Positions 44,485-56,645 of a stretch of DNA of 64,000 bases are shown piece after piece. This stretch comes from Gordius sp. MW1. Lineage: Eukaryota > Nematomorpha > Gordioida > Gordea > Gordiidae. Location of the stretch: the NCBI GenBank assembly GCA_964036665.1, contig OZ038532.1, forward strand, positions 1,612,001-1,676,000, read 5' to 3'. The translations under genes and the position numbers were made by a program. The notes below the pieces were generated by a model, which saw nothing but the letters and a program-made list of their open reading frames with translations, made no database searches and had not been told where the DNA came from. The first letter of the stretch is position 1. Each line of letters begins with the position of its first letter.

Positions 44485-47400
44485 ATGTTTTTAATTTTAC
44501 TGTTAATAAATTGCCTTTCGTTGGCTTCCACCCAAGGTATCAATAATGTTCCCTCTAAATTATCATACATATTATGATTTTATATTTTTTTTGTAGAATT
44601 ATTTAAATTATAAAAAAAAATTTGTAACTATTTATTAGAGTGGAAAGATGATTTATGCAATGTCGTAAGTGGAGAAAAAGTGTACAGTACCGAAAATATC
44701 AAGGATTTACCCATCAATTTGTAAGTAACTATCACAATAATTTCCAAGTTTATATTTAATTTATAAAACCTAAAATTAAAAATTCAAACATATTCAACAT
44801 TTTTAATATAGCCCATCAAGCTTAAAATTAGCCAAAAGGGGACAAGATTTATTATGGGTATTGGATGGAGTTGAAATATATAATACTCAAAAGACTTGTA
44901 AACCGAATGTTAGAAAATGCTTAAATTTATACAACAATGCCAACCTAGAACACACACAAATTATATATGTCACCAATATTACAAATTCTTGGGCTTCGCC
45001 AATTCAAGCCGATAGTGACGTAAAATAACATGAATTAAATAAAAAAAATTCTATAATTTGTAAGTATTTATTAAACGATTTTTTGCTTTACATTAGCTCG
45101 TGATAAATTACAGTTCAAAGGCTCAAATTAATTTATTGCTTTGCACCTATACCCTCAGACTTGACGATTCCCTAAATTTCATTTGTGAAATTGTTGGATT
45201 CAATAATGCTAAAGTATGTTTAAAACATATAAACCTTTGGCAAAATGTTTGTATAATTTTAAAAATAATAAAACTTAACATAAAATTTATTAAATATTAA
45301 TAATTTTGCAAAATAATTATAGCGTCTTGTGATTGCCCAATTATTGAATTCCGTTCTAATTACACGTGTAAATAATCGAGATAATAGGGTAGTATCCGAA
45401 ATAAAGAATACATTTATTCTCAAATTCTCAGGAAATTATGGCGTTGGAGGAAGTAAACATCGACTCTTTTTCAACCTACATAAATGTCGAGGTATTTAGT
45501 TTGCCTTTTACCAAAAACTAATATTAACGTGATTAAAAAAGAGGCTGTAAAAGGGATTTTATCACTTTTAATAGGAAATTTATAATAGCTTTTTACTTTT
45601 ATTAAATTTGTAAATTGTATTACTAACATACAGATTCGGTTGATGTTTGCAAATCAATTAGTGATCAAATACCCCATGACATAGGAGAAATAATCCCAGG
45701 CACCGAGTAGATAGATGAACACTTAATCTAATTAGACTTTTTAAATTACTATATAAAATATTATACTACATTATAATTACAAATAAAAATTCCTTATTTT
45801 TAAAACAAGTTAAATATTAAATTTCTATGGGCAGGAATATAAAGACTATCATAATCCAGAAAAATGCCGAGGGCTTAGTTGAGCTTGTTGTAGATGGATC
45901 TTCTTTACATGGTCGCGATGATGCATCAACATTTTACGAAGCAATAAATGATGAATCTTTAGCTGTCATTAAAAGTTTAGTTAGACAGTATCCAAAAGCA
46001 ATACTACAAGAAATTGATAGCCATGTAAATTGTTTAGCCTTTTATATAAAATTAAATTTGATCCATCTTATGATATTTTTTACATTAAAAATCTGATGTA
46101 TATTTTATAAGTCTTCTACTTTTCTTCTTCTTTCTATGGCTGTTTGTCACCTAGGCTGGTGGTCAGTCATATATTTTATAGGTCTAAAAACAGTAAATTA
46201 TTGTTTGTGTTTTTGTATAAAGTGGTACGTAGATTGTCGTGGGGGCCTGTGTTGGGAAAAGGTATGTGGTATATCAATCAAGAATGGTGTCTTGCAAGAG
46301 GATTGTTATGATCCTAAAGATTATACCTTTCAATACTCCATTCAACCCAAGGTAAGTACAATAAATTTTTTTATTGATCAACACTTTTTTATATTGGTGT
46401 TTTAGTCAAATGTATTACTTATGGTATTATTCGTTTTAGCGAATACATTTTAATAAGAAACTAATTTTCATCCGGAGTTAAAGGATGTTTACTTAAAACT
46501 AGGGCCTTCGGCCCTGGTGGGAAGGGGGAGGGGGAAGGGAAGGAGAGGAAGGGAAGGGGGAACGAAACTCATCTATACTCCGTATAAACGTGGCATATTT
46601 GCTATGTATTTTATGGGCGAGAACTGTGGGAAGGGGCGAGAATGCCTATAGGGGGTATAAAATGCAAAATGTTTAGTTAATTATTTATACAAATAATTAA
46701 AAAGTTAAATTTTTTTTAAAACCTGCTATAAAACACTTATTAATACTTGATTTATTGAGGAATAGGTTTTCTTTCATTCATTATTATTTATCAACTTCTA
46801 AATTAATCAAAATGACGAAAGGAACGCAAATAGAGGGTGTGACCTTGGAAAAGCCAATAGTCATCCTTCCAAAACGTACAACTTTCAATTTAGAGTTTTT
46901 TTGATACTGTATAAATTAAAACAATTTGGTGTAGGCGACCCATAATTTGAATTATGACTATAGACTTTATTAAAATCATGCGCATATGTATAGTATAAAC
47001 AAGATATTAAAAAAACAAAAAAGATCCAATCAGACCTTGGCCATTGGTCATTTTTTCCATCTCTTTGGAAAGTGGTCATTTTTTCTAATGGTTAGCAGAC
47101 AGTCAAATAACTAGCTTATGCTTATAATCTAGAGAAAAAAATCGATTTTAATCTCACTTTGACCAGTGGTCATTTTTTCCATTGGTCAGTAACCAGCAGA
47201 ATGCCAAATACTGGCCAATAATTATAAGCTAGAGAAAAATCTGATCTTAATCTCACTTTGGCCAGTGGTCATTTTTTTATTGGTCAGTAGCCAGCAAACG
47301 GCCAAATAGTCTATATTTAAAATATAGAAAAAAAAATTTGCTACACTTTGGCCAATAGCCATTTTTTTTTATTGGTCAGTAGCCAGGACACGGTCAAAGA

Positions 47401-50400
47401 GGATATAAATACATAAGAGACGAAAAAAACGAGAAAAAAAATTTTGATTTACAATTTGGCCAATGGTCATTTTATTCATTGGTCAGCAGCCAGCGGACTG
47501 CCAAAAAGTCATATTATCAATGGTATTAACAAGAACAATTTATCAATTAAAAAAAAAAAAAAATTTGCTCTCTCCGGGATTCGAACCCTCATCAGTAGAG
47601 GCATAAACCTTTGTGGGGGGGGCACATGGACCCATATTAGTAGAGGCATAGGCCCTTGTAGGGGGGGGGCATAGGGAATTATTAATGTTAACATAATATA
47701 GCAATTCAAAAAAAGGGGAAAAAAATTTCGATTTATACTTTGTTTTTTCATTGGTCAGTTGCCAGGACACGGTCAAAAAGGATATAAATACATAAGAGAC
47801 GAAAAAAATTTCGAATCACAATTTGGTCACTGGTCATTTTTTTTATTGGTCAGTAGACAGGACACGGTCAAAAAGTCATATTATCAATGGGACAAACAAT
47901 AATTTAAAAAAAAAATAAAAAAATTGCCTTCTCAGGGATTCGAAACAGCAATTAAGAATTTGCCCTCGCCGGGATTCGAACCCACATCTAGAGGCATAGG
48001 CTTTTGTAGGGGGGGGGGGGGCACGGGGATTTATATCAGTAGAGGCATAGGGTATAATTATCAATATTAACCTAATATACCAATTCAAAAACAAAACAAA
48101 AAATTTCAAATCACAATTTGGCCAATGGTCATTTTTTTCATTTGTCAGTAGCCAGGACACGGTCAAAAAGTCATATTATCAATGGTATTAACAATAACAA
48201 TATATTAATTTAAAATTTTTTTGTTTTCTCCTGGTATCGAACCAGCAATTAAGAATGTTGGACGGACGGACAACAAAAAGAGAGCCCATAAATTGCATAG
48301 CAATTAATAAGTGAGTGATTCCCGATTTTTCTCCCCATAAAAAACAAGAATAACAGTTTCTCAACCCCTAATTGTCCAATAATGATTTATTTGGAAAAAA
48401 AATATTTAGTCCAAAAAGCCTTAACGCCTTCAAACTTTATTTTAGTGAGTAAATTTGTATAATTTTTATAAACAAGATCTTTAGTTATAAATTTTTTTTA
48501 ACTAGGTAGGTCGCGGAAGGCGTCGACGCGCCTGCTAAAGTAATTTTTATGGATAGCATAAAATGGTTACACCATAAGTGCTAGTCTTCTTTTCTTTTGA
48601 GGACGGTCCCTAAGCGAAATTACGCGCAATAAGATATATTTTATTATAGTTAAAATGCATATAGAGTCAAATAAAATAACTATGTATATGTGATTAAAAA
48701 GATTACATACCCGAGAGGTACCAGTGTAACCTGTAGGTGACACCACTTTGAACGCTAATTTTTAAACTATTGGATGAAATATTAATTTTTAAATTGAATA
48801 TGAAAAAGCACACTTAGGCGAATCAGCTGATATGTTTTATTCCCCTTCCTCTTCCTTCTTTCATTAATAATGAGGTCTCAAATATCGCTAATTTCGTAAT
48901 TTCGACTGCTTCTCATATATTTACTAAAAATGCAGACTCAACCATATGTAATCTTATTTTAATTTATATCATTAAAATCTTGACACTTTCACAATTATTT
49001 TGATATAAAATTTAATTGTTTTTGGTTAATTAAAATGGGAATAATGTTGGTCCAAAGTTTGGTGTAACCTGTAGGTTACACTGGGGAGAGGTCCATACCT
49101 ATAAGCTTATTTAAATGAGTAATGCTACTTTTTTATTTGCCTTAATTTGATTTTTTATAAGTAATTTCGTATAAAAATATCCTTATTACAAAGTTAATAT
49201 CGCTTTGAGGTAAAAATTATATGATTAATTTAACATTTGACCCCATCCACTTGGAAAATCCTGAAGATTACTTGAAACAATTTCTTTCAAATGATGTTAT
49301 TTTGTATGTGGTGAATATGAGTAAATTTAACTGTTAATGAATTTAAAGTCTAAACTCAATTCTTTTTTTAACGGGCTACTTGTTTCCTAAGTATATTAAA
49401 ATGTTTTGGGAGCTCCTACCTGACTGTTTTAACATAATGGTATCTAGTGGAATGCGTAGAATCGCTTCCAAGAAATAACTAAATATTTACATTTGGCCGA
49501 CAACAGCAAATTGGTAAGGGTTGACACTTTTTTCAAAGTTCGAGATTATATGAATCTTTTAAATGAAAAGTTCAAAAGCAACTTAAACATGCTAGCTCTT
49601 CTCACATATCCATGGATGAGTGTATGGTTCCTTATTTCGGGACCACAATGCAAAACAATTTATAAAAGGCAAGCCTTTTCGTTTCGGTTATAATATGTGG
49701 TGTGCAAAAAATGGCTACCTTGTCCGATTTCAACCTTACCAGATGGCTAAATTTACCTTAAATTGACAAAACGAAATAAGTTAAGGAGGAGCGGTCATTA
49801 GACTTAGTAAATCAACTACCACCAGAATTTGGTCCACACAATATTTATTTCGATAATTTTTTTACGAGCCACAATTTAATGATATGTCTTTCAAAGATGA
49901 ATATTAGGGGCACAGGAACGGTTCGGGTCGATTGTTTAAAATGCCTAAACATCGATGTAAAAGAACGAGGGTTTCAAAAAACACTTATTTGATGGCTGTC
50001 CGATGGAATGATAATAATATTGGCATAATGTTGTCAAATTGTCATAGGGTCAAGCCTATAACCTCTATTGGAAGAATCACTAAAGCGAAAAAATAGAAAA
50101 AAAATTGTAATTCAATATCCTCGTATGATCAAAAATTCTAATTGTTTTATGGGCGGTGTCGACCGCTTTGAGCAAAATATGGATGCAACTAAATTATCAT
50201 TTCACGACAGAAAAATGGTATTTTCCTATATTTGTAATTGGGCTGGATGCTGCATGCCAAAGGGGAAAACTACATTATGTAATTTCAAGAGAGATAATGC
50301 AAAATTATTTTAAAAAATACAAAAAACCGCGTAAACGGACTTTAAACCCTAGATTAACTAATTATAAGAATACTATAACATACAACCAAAGGCATCGTGT

Positions 50401-53400
50401 ACTCAGAGGCGTTGTGTCGTCTGTCATAAAGCTAGTAGAATTTTTTGTGCATATTATAAAGTTGGCCTTCTCCTCCCTGTCCCCCCCCCCTTTCTCCTCT
50501 TTAGTTTTGTTTGATCCAGTTGGAGGCGCTTGGTTCTAGATTCCCTCCTTTTCCAGTTTTAATTACCCTTCTTTCTCTTAGGGAGAGTTAAAATTAGATT
50601 TATAAATGGTCGTAAAAAATATACCCCATCCAAGGTCACGGTGATCTCGTGTTAGTATGATTCTTCTAAAGTCCCCCCCCCATTGTATTACTTACGTCTT
50701 CAATTCCCCCCGATTATGATTATTAATTACCACCATCATCATTATCAACGCGCGGTACACTACTATTGTTTACTTGCTTACATCTTCAATTTCCCCCCCC
50801 CCCCGATCATGATTGTATTATTGTTGTTTATATCTCCCCACTATTGAAAGAGGGATTATGTGTAAAAAAATAGATATCGAAATTTGTTTCTGGATTTATA
50901 ATTGGAGAAAATCTTTAATAGGTAATTGTTGATATTATATTGTGAATTATTATCATTGGAAAATAAAATTAGTATTTGTGTGAAGTGGATTATAATATAA
51001 AGATATTTAAGGAAGCCCTTCGTTATTCAACAATTGTTGGTCAATATTTCATAATAATTAACATATTTTATACTCATTTATGTTAGTTTAAATTTTTATG
51101 TATTTTATAAAAAAAATCATCATTATTGCATACATAATTGTAAAATTTAATAAATTTTCTTTATACGCGAGTATATTTGTGCTGTCCAGTGTAACCTGTA
51201 GGTGACACCTCTTTTTTTCTCAAAGTAAATAATTTTTTTAAAATTTTTTAATTGTTTAGCTTTATTTAGCATGTAAGAAAGCCCGGAAAAATTTCATAAA
51301 TTTTTTTTCGGCCGAACTGGGTCTGTTACCTGTCGGGTTAAGGTTACACAAAATTACATGGCTACCGTGTGTTTGTACAAATCAATTAAAGCACAAAATG
51401 GAACGGGTATATTGTCAAGAAAAGTGTTATTTGTTCTAAATTATACCATTGATAAAACTGTATAACGACTGTCCTTATAACAAAAAGATATTGCCGCAAT
51501 CCTAATTAACAGACAATACATATTTGATTTAGGTTGTTGTTTGAAAGGATTTAATTATCTAGAAACTAATATAAATAATTACCAAATACAGTAAATAAAA
51601 TAATTGTTTGTGGGCAAGATTTTTTCCCTTGGGGGTGCCGAAGGGGCCAGGATTCTGCTCTTAGTGGGGGGGGGGGGCTTGGCCTCTTTACCACACCCTC
51701 CCCCCTAGCTACACCACTGCTCACGGTAGAGTTGTTAAATTGCTTACTTGCTTCAACTCCAGCTACCATCTGCTCGCATTTTTATATGCTACTGTCCTGC
51801 CTAATGCACCTAACAGCGAGCACTTATTGTGCTAACGCGCATATTAAGCAACTGAGTGTGCGTGCTCGCGTCTGGTGTTGAAGCAAGTTAGCAATTTAAC
51901 AACTCTAGCTCACGGCATACTCTTTTAATGATGGTGATGTTATTTAGTCTGTTTCCTTTCTACAGCCTAGGTCTTATAAGGCGCGCTAGTTAACAACACT
52001 TAAGGGCTTGTCTTAATATCGGATTCCGATTCAAATAGCGCGAATTTAGCTTATACCCGATTCAATTTCATGGGTCAAACTCGGTTATAATTATCAATAT
52101 TTTGTTTTTTGATAGTTAAAACCGTTTTTTTGTTTATTTCAACTCTTGACATTAAATCTAAACTTTGCTGATACCTAAAAATTATAAGAACCTACAACAT
52201 TTAAGCTTAGGAATTTTGCATCTTACAAAATCGCTGTTATGTTATGCGTTTGAATGTAAATCTGCTGTGAATTCGAAGTTAAGACATAGCTAAGTTATAG
52301 CTCGTACGACGATTTTTGTGGCGCAGAAAAATCCGGTATTAAGACAAGCCCCAAGATTATACGCTTTTTTGTAATAGACTATTAAATAGTAATATTGAAT
52401 GAAACTTATTTCAATTTAATAAAACTCTATACAAAATTGTGGTGAAATTTATAGAGTGTGAGACTTTATCAAAAAGATGGATTTATCCACGTGCTCGAAC
52501 ATTATGACACAGAGGTAATAACAAAATCATTCCCCTTTGACTTCTTCATCCGAAATATGACTTATGGGCCAGGAATAAAATATATGCGCAGAAATGGTCT
52601 GCACCAATTGAAATTGGTAATCGATGATTGTGGAAATAGAGTCGAGGAAAAATGCGGTTAGTATTTTTATTTTTGTGTAACTTATCACAGTGCCGTAGGC
52701 AGGATTACTTAGGAGGGGAGGTGATTTCACAAAATTTTGATAAAAAATACAATTAAATAAAAATCTATTAAGATTATATACATTCAATATCTACGATGGG
52801 TCTAGAAAAATCATTAACAGTTAAATTATTAAAAATTTATGACCCAATTTCACCTGTGGTCTTTCTTCCAACAAAGAAATTTGCCAAAAGCTCCTTTTAA
52901 TTTTTCTATCTATGTCAACCAAATTTGAGATGTGCGCGGACCTTCTAGGCTTAATTGTTCCACCAGTACCAAATTTTAAAAGCCCTGTTTCGTCCCGGGT
53001 TCGTTCGCGCGAAGCTAAAAAAGCGAAGAGAATTTTATTTCGCCAAATTGGCAAAGCAATCACCGGCCCTAATTTTTTTTAACAAAAGCCCATGTAGTCC
53101 TTGCACGTTTCATCCCCAGGCCTTGATTTTAAAATTTAAACTTTGCCGATGCCAACTAAATTTTAATAAAGTTGGATATGTGATGATCCTCTAAAAGTAA
53201 ACATTACAAATCAATTCACTACATCATGAGGATTATTTTTTATTAGTTAAGTTTGATCAATCTATACTGTAGAAATAGCACGCTTAGTTTCTGAAGAGTA
53301 GAGATTTGAAATTATGCTTAAAAATGAACATTCATGAACGAATTATGTAAAACGCTTTTTAAAATTATCATTTACTTTGAGTTTTCTATTTTGATATTAT

Positions 53401-56400
53401 GCTCATCTCTAAGAATATAAACTCTTGCAAATACTAAATAAAGGAAGCAAATCTACGTTCATACAAGCATGTTAAACGCTAAAAAAGAATTTTAATTACC
53501 ATACTACCAAAATGTGGCCTCTATTAGAAACTTCCTCTTGTATTTTAGAATTTGACATAGTATTTTAGATAAATAACCAAGAATTAAATTTCTTTTCATA
53601 TTAAACAAGCATTAGAAAATATTTGTATATAAATAATCTTATACTTAATAGATTTTTATCTAAATTTAAAAAATTAAGAAAATTAATTATTTCAACGGCG
53701 CAATACCAAAAAGAGCCCTATTTTTATTATTGTGTATTTCCGTAGGGAAAATATTTGTATTTTTTGCTTGGGGGGAGTGCTAACCCGAAACCCCTCCTTT
53801 CCTACGCCACTGTTTATCATCTCTATTTAATTACCAAAAATTACTTAGTCTTTTAAATTCTAAAAATATACATACTAATCTCCTTAAGATTTATTTTGAT
53901 TTATTGTAAACAACTAAGCTTTATTGGCCAAACAGTCTACTTAAATTATGCAGCAATTTTATAATAAACAAAATTGAATTAATAAAAAAAATTAAAAATT
54001 CGAATTTATTAGATCACTTTTTTAACGTATAAATTGTCTTTATGATTAGACGATGGTTTGGACACTTGTTGCAAGTGGAAAGATCAGAATACGGTTTATC
54101 CAATGGGTCAATTCAGACCAGGACTGGGTACATCCAACATATATATTTAAAAAAAATTTTCCAAAAAACTTACTTTAATTTTATAAACGTAAATAATGCC
54201 CATAAATGTTTATAGTAATCATAGCATTTATAATTAAAATATTGCTTTAATATTTAGATGAATTTTGGGATGTTGATACATTGTGTGATAACGTAATTCA
54301 ATCTCTATCCTACAACGTGATAAATGCCAATCTACATGGCACCAAAATGATGTAATTTTTTAATTAATCAATTATTCACAAAATTAATCTATTTTAAAGT
54401 TGCTATGTTTTAAAAAACTTTGGCAATTATAATAAACACTTGTTTTAGAGACTCTAAGATAATGGTTTAAAATATGCCAAACAAATTTTTAAAGTTTTTA
54501 TAAATAAAAATGTGAGCACCCTTTAAAATTAATTTCCTGCACTAGGCCTTATAACCTCAATAGATGAGGTTTCAAAGGAAGGACACTTAAACTGTCTTGT
54601 TTTTAGATTTAAGAATCAGTCTTAATTTATGCTGTGATACTTTATTTAATTGTTTTAATTTATTTTGATTTGAATAGGAATCTTAAAATGAGAAAATGTA
54701 ATGGAACAGTCAAGGCAAAATGGGTAGCTAATATGGACCCATTAACACAAGGGAACGATATCATTTATTTCTTTTTTACTGAAGAAGAAATAGATAACTT
54801 GAAGGCAATGGCTTACGTTGAGAACTATCAAATTTCTTGCAGCAAAAACGTAAGTATTGTGAATAAATTAACTGTATTATAATTTTTGTTTGATTAGATT
54901 TTCTTGAAATTAAAAGACATAGTTGATACAACAATTACAATGATAAATGTGGAAACTGGGGAACTCAAAGAGTATGAAACACAAAGCCAAAAAGATGTAA
55001 GAATATTAAAAAGTTGGTTTTTTAATTTTTGGTATTACTGTATTGTCTTCCAATTTTAACAAACTAAAAATATTATACTCTTCGTATTACATTAATTACA
55101 CTGGTCAACAAAAAAAATAACCGGAAAACGGTCAACATATTCCGATAGAGTTTTTTGTGGTGAACACAAATATGTTTTTCGTTTTTTTCCTATACGTCAA
55201 GTTTTTTAGATATTTCGATTCAAAGTTGCAAAAATGACTGTTTTTGACCCTTTTCGATGCTCAATAGAGCGATATTGAATGGCTAAAAAAAATTTTGAAA
55301 CCTCTAAGTGGTAGAACCAACTTAGGGTAAAACATTAAAAAATGATTTTTTCCCTATTGTTTTTACTTTTTCCAATATATCGAATTTCAATTAGTCCCTA
55401 TGCGAAGCGGCATCCTTTGAGCCTCCTCCCTCCCTCTCTATCTAATTGGGTTTATAACACTATACTCTTGGTGCATGTGAGTGATTGATGGATGATGTGG
55501 GGGTGTGGGTGTAGAAGAGTAGTGGCGTAATACGAGCTATTCTTCTAGTAGAGATGGAGGATGACAGACGTAGTAGTAGGACTAGGAATAGTTCGTATTA
55601 ACCCACTACTCTTGCACCCACCACACTCATCAATCACTTACATGCACTAAGGGTATAGTGTTATATAAGCATATAAGCCAATAAAATAGAGAGGGAGGGA
55701 GGCTTAAAGGATGCCACTATTTCGCGTAGGGACTAATTGAATATTGGATATATTGGAAAAAGTAAAAACAATAGGGGAAAAAATCATTTTTTAATGTTTT
55801 ACACTAAGTTGGTTCTACCACTTAGAGGTTTAAATTTTTCTTTTTAACTATTAAATATCGCTCATTGAGCGTCGAAAAGGGTCAAAAACGGTCATTTTCG
55901 CAACTTTGAATCGAAATATCTAAAAAACTTGACGTATAGGAAAAAAACGAAAAACATATTTGTGTTCACCACAAAAAACTCTATCGGAATATGTTGACCG
56001 TTTCCCGGTTATTTACACAAGACCATTATTTGTTGACTAGTGTTATTTAGCATAAAATTAATTTTTGGCTGGCGTGAAAAATCATATCATAAACATATCG
56101 TAAATTAAACATAAATAGTAACTTTATATCCATGGGCGTAGCCAGGATTGGATTCAGAGGGGGGCCTTTATGATTTAGGGAGCGGAATAATAATTTTTCA
56201 AAATTTATCCAAAATTTTAGCCAAAATTGTTTAAGAATTTCTAAATTAAAAGATTGGCAGCCGTCCCTTTATGCCACCGACTGGCTACGCCTATAATTAG
56301 GTAGGTAGAATGTATAATAGTGTGAAATTATATTTTGATCTACTTAGATTCAAGTGGAACAAACAGTACAAGGCGTAGACATTATAGCGGTGGGCAAAGA

Positions 56401-56536
56401 TGATAAAGACTTTTATTATCCATATCCAAAGCATGCTTTAGTTAAGATTCAAACAAAAGTTGAAAGCATCCAAGAGAATAGGATGGAATCGGGAAGAGAA
56501 TTTATCGTATTGTCAAAATCAATTAAACATTGTTAA
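44485..56536 (+). CDS. Novel predicted secreted cysteine-rich protein, 14 exons, 617 residues
   Basis: Exons: 44485-44536, 44639-44720, 44812-45019, 45097-45213, 45323-45491, 45634-45706, 45835-46024, 46223-46351, 52455-52656, 54050-54127, 54258-54351, 54678-54849, 54898-54996, 56348-56536. All introns are GT-AG, phases agree at every junction, and no stop occurs in 1854 nt. Exon 1 is a signal peptide (MFLILLLINCLSLASTQ). The mature protein has scattered cysteines (DDLCNVV, TCKPNVRKCLNLY, DCRGGLCWEKVCG, LDTCCKWKD, RKCNG) and N-X-S/T sequons, with no transmembrane helix, so it is probably extracellular. I do not recognise the family. The stretch KWVANMDPLTQGNDIIYFFF loosely recalls a semaphorin blade, but the rest does not follow that domain. 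The weakest junction is the exon 6 donor (GA|GTAGAT). Without it, translation stops at 45708 after 234 residues, and a second gene could start at ATG 45827. Intron 8 (6.1 kb) and introns 9 and 13 hold transposons. Confidence 0.72.
46500..46672 (-). repeat. GGGCC-hairpin element, copy 3 (inverted)
   Basis: It lies in intron 8 of the secreted gene. It starts with AGGGCCTTCGGCCCT, followed by a G-rich tract, ACTCATCTATACTCCGTATA, ATTTTATGGGCGAGAA and TGCCTATAGGGGGTAT. It is the reverse complement of copies 1 and 2. Confidence 0.85.
47020..48310 (-). repeat. Satellite array D (inverted orientation) with B-box words
   Basis: Units read GGCCANTGGTCATTTTTT...ATTGGTCAGNAGCCAG, the complement of arrays A-C. 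The first four (47030-47340) are a distinct subfamily of about 107 bp with AGCTAGAGAAAAA words. Later ones are long composite units with CTCTCCGGGATTCGAACCCT (47573) and CTCGCCGGGATTCGAACCC (47964), the complements of Pol III B boxes. The block ends with the GGACGGACAACAAAAAG segment and the 18-mer word at 48285. All of it lies inside intron 8. Confidence 0.9.
48710..51337 (+). mobile_element. piggyBac element, 2628 bp, in intron 8
   Basis: The left end CCCGAGAGGTACCAG and the right end CTGTTACCTGTCGGG are inverted repeats (13 of 15 match). The right flank is the TTAA target (51338-51341); the left flank reads CATA, presumably mutated. A subterminal word GTGTAACCTGTAGGTGACAC occurs at 48724 and 51188, and a perfect palindromic form occurs at 49058. 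A decayed transposase lies within. Confidence 0.82.
49219..50440 (+). pseudogene. piggyBac transposase, heavily decayed
   Basis: Readable pieces in order: INLTFDPIHLENPEDYLKQF (49219), SISMDECMVPYFG-like residues near 49600, EFGPHNIYFDNFFTSHNLMI near 49830, RGTGTVRVD near 49910 and NSNCFMGGVDRFEQNMDATK near 50130. IYFDNFFTS and MGGVDRF are hallmark blocks of the piggyBac DDE domain. Many frameshifts and stops are present, and no C-terminal zinc finger was found. It is more decayed than the copy at 23710 and clearly a different lineage. Confidence 0.88.
51600..51718 (-). repeat. Fragment of a CAGTGGTGTAGC-type element end
   Basis: Read on the minus strand the segment starts CAGTGGTGTAGCTAGGGGGG. 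A second copy of a G-run and GCCAGGATTC lies at 51650 in the opposite sense, suggesting a small degraded inverted-repeat element. Confidence 0.5.
51727..51907. mobile_element. 181-bp MITE with 8-bp TSD
   Basis: The ends TAGAGTTGTTAAATTGCTTA and TAGCAATTTAACAACTCTA are inverted, and the arms continue through ACTTGCTTCAAC. The perfect duplication GCTCACGG flanks it (51719-51726 and 51908-51915). It lies in intron 8 of the secreted gene. Confidence 0.93.
52004..52352. mobile_element. Inverted-repeat element of about 349 bp
   Basis: GGGCTTGTCTTAATATCGGAT at the left and CCGGTATTAAGACAAGCCC at the right are complementary, with a weaker second pair (AGCGCGAA/GTGGCGCA) inside. TTAA precedes the left end but CCAAG follows the right end, so the TSD is not established. 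Confidence 0.75.
52688..53813. mobile_element. 1.1-kb non-autonomous DNA element in intron 9
   Basis: It begins CAGTGCCGTAGGCAGGATTA and ends CCTTTCCTACGCCACTGT, with GGAGGGG/CCCCTCC inside each end. TTATCA occurs directly on both sides (52682-52687 and 53814-53819). The interior shows no recognisable transposase. This is the longest member here of the CAGTGGCGTAGC family. Confidence 0.72.
55099..56043. mobile_element. 945-bp fold-back element in intron 13
   Basis: Two arms of about 450 bp are near-perfect inverted copies over their whole length. The left arm opens CACTGGTCAACAAAAAAAAT and the right arm closes TTATTTGTTGACTAGTGT. Only some 60-70 bp near 55540-55605 are unpaired. TA occurs on both sides, compatible with a Tc1/mariner-type TA target. 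No coding frame was found. The transcript of this intron could form a very long hairpin. Confidence 0.9.
56127..56297. mobile_element. Small GGCGTAGCC inverted-repeat element in intron 13
   Basis: CATGGGCGTAGCCAGGATTG at the left and GACTGGCTACGCCTAT at the right form the ends of a roughly 165-bp element with an AT-rich core. It lies just upstream of the last exon (56348). Confidence 0.75.
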
Positions 56537-56639
56537 ATATTAAAAATAGGTTCTTCTGCCTTACATTTTTACAAAATTCAATTTTGAATCATATTTTATG
56601 TTTTTAAATCAACTCATACAACTGATTATAATCAGAATT

Positions 56640-56645
56640 AATAAA
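56640..56645 (+). terminator. AATAAA polyadenylation signal of the 14-exon gene
   Basis: AATAAA lies 104 bp after the stop codon of exon 14, in AGAATTAATAAATATTGG. Confidence 0.45.

Noticed and set aside
44485-56536. Assignment of the 14-exon protein as a semaphorin
   Set aside because: Only one block (IIYFFFTEEE with nearby KW and a later Cys) resembles a Sema blade. The cysteine order and the remaining exons do not follow the domain, so no family name is given.
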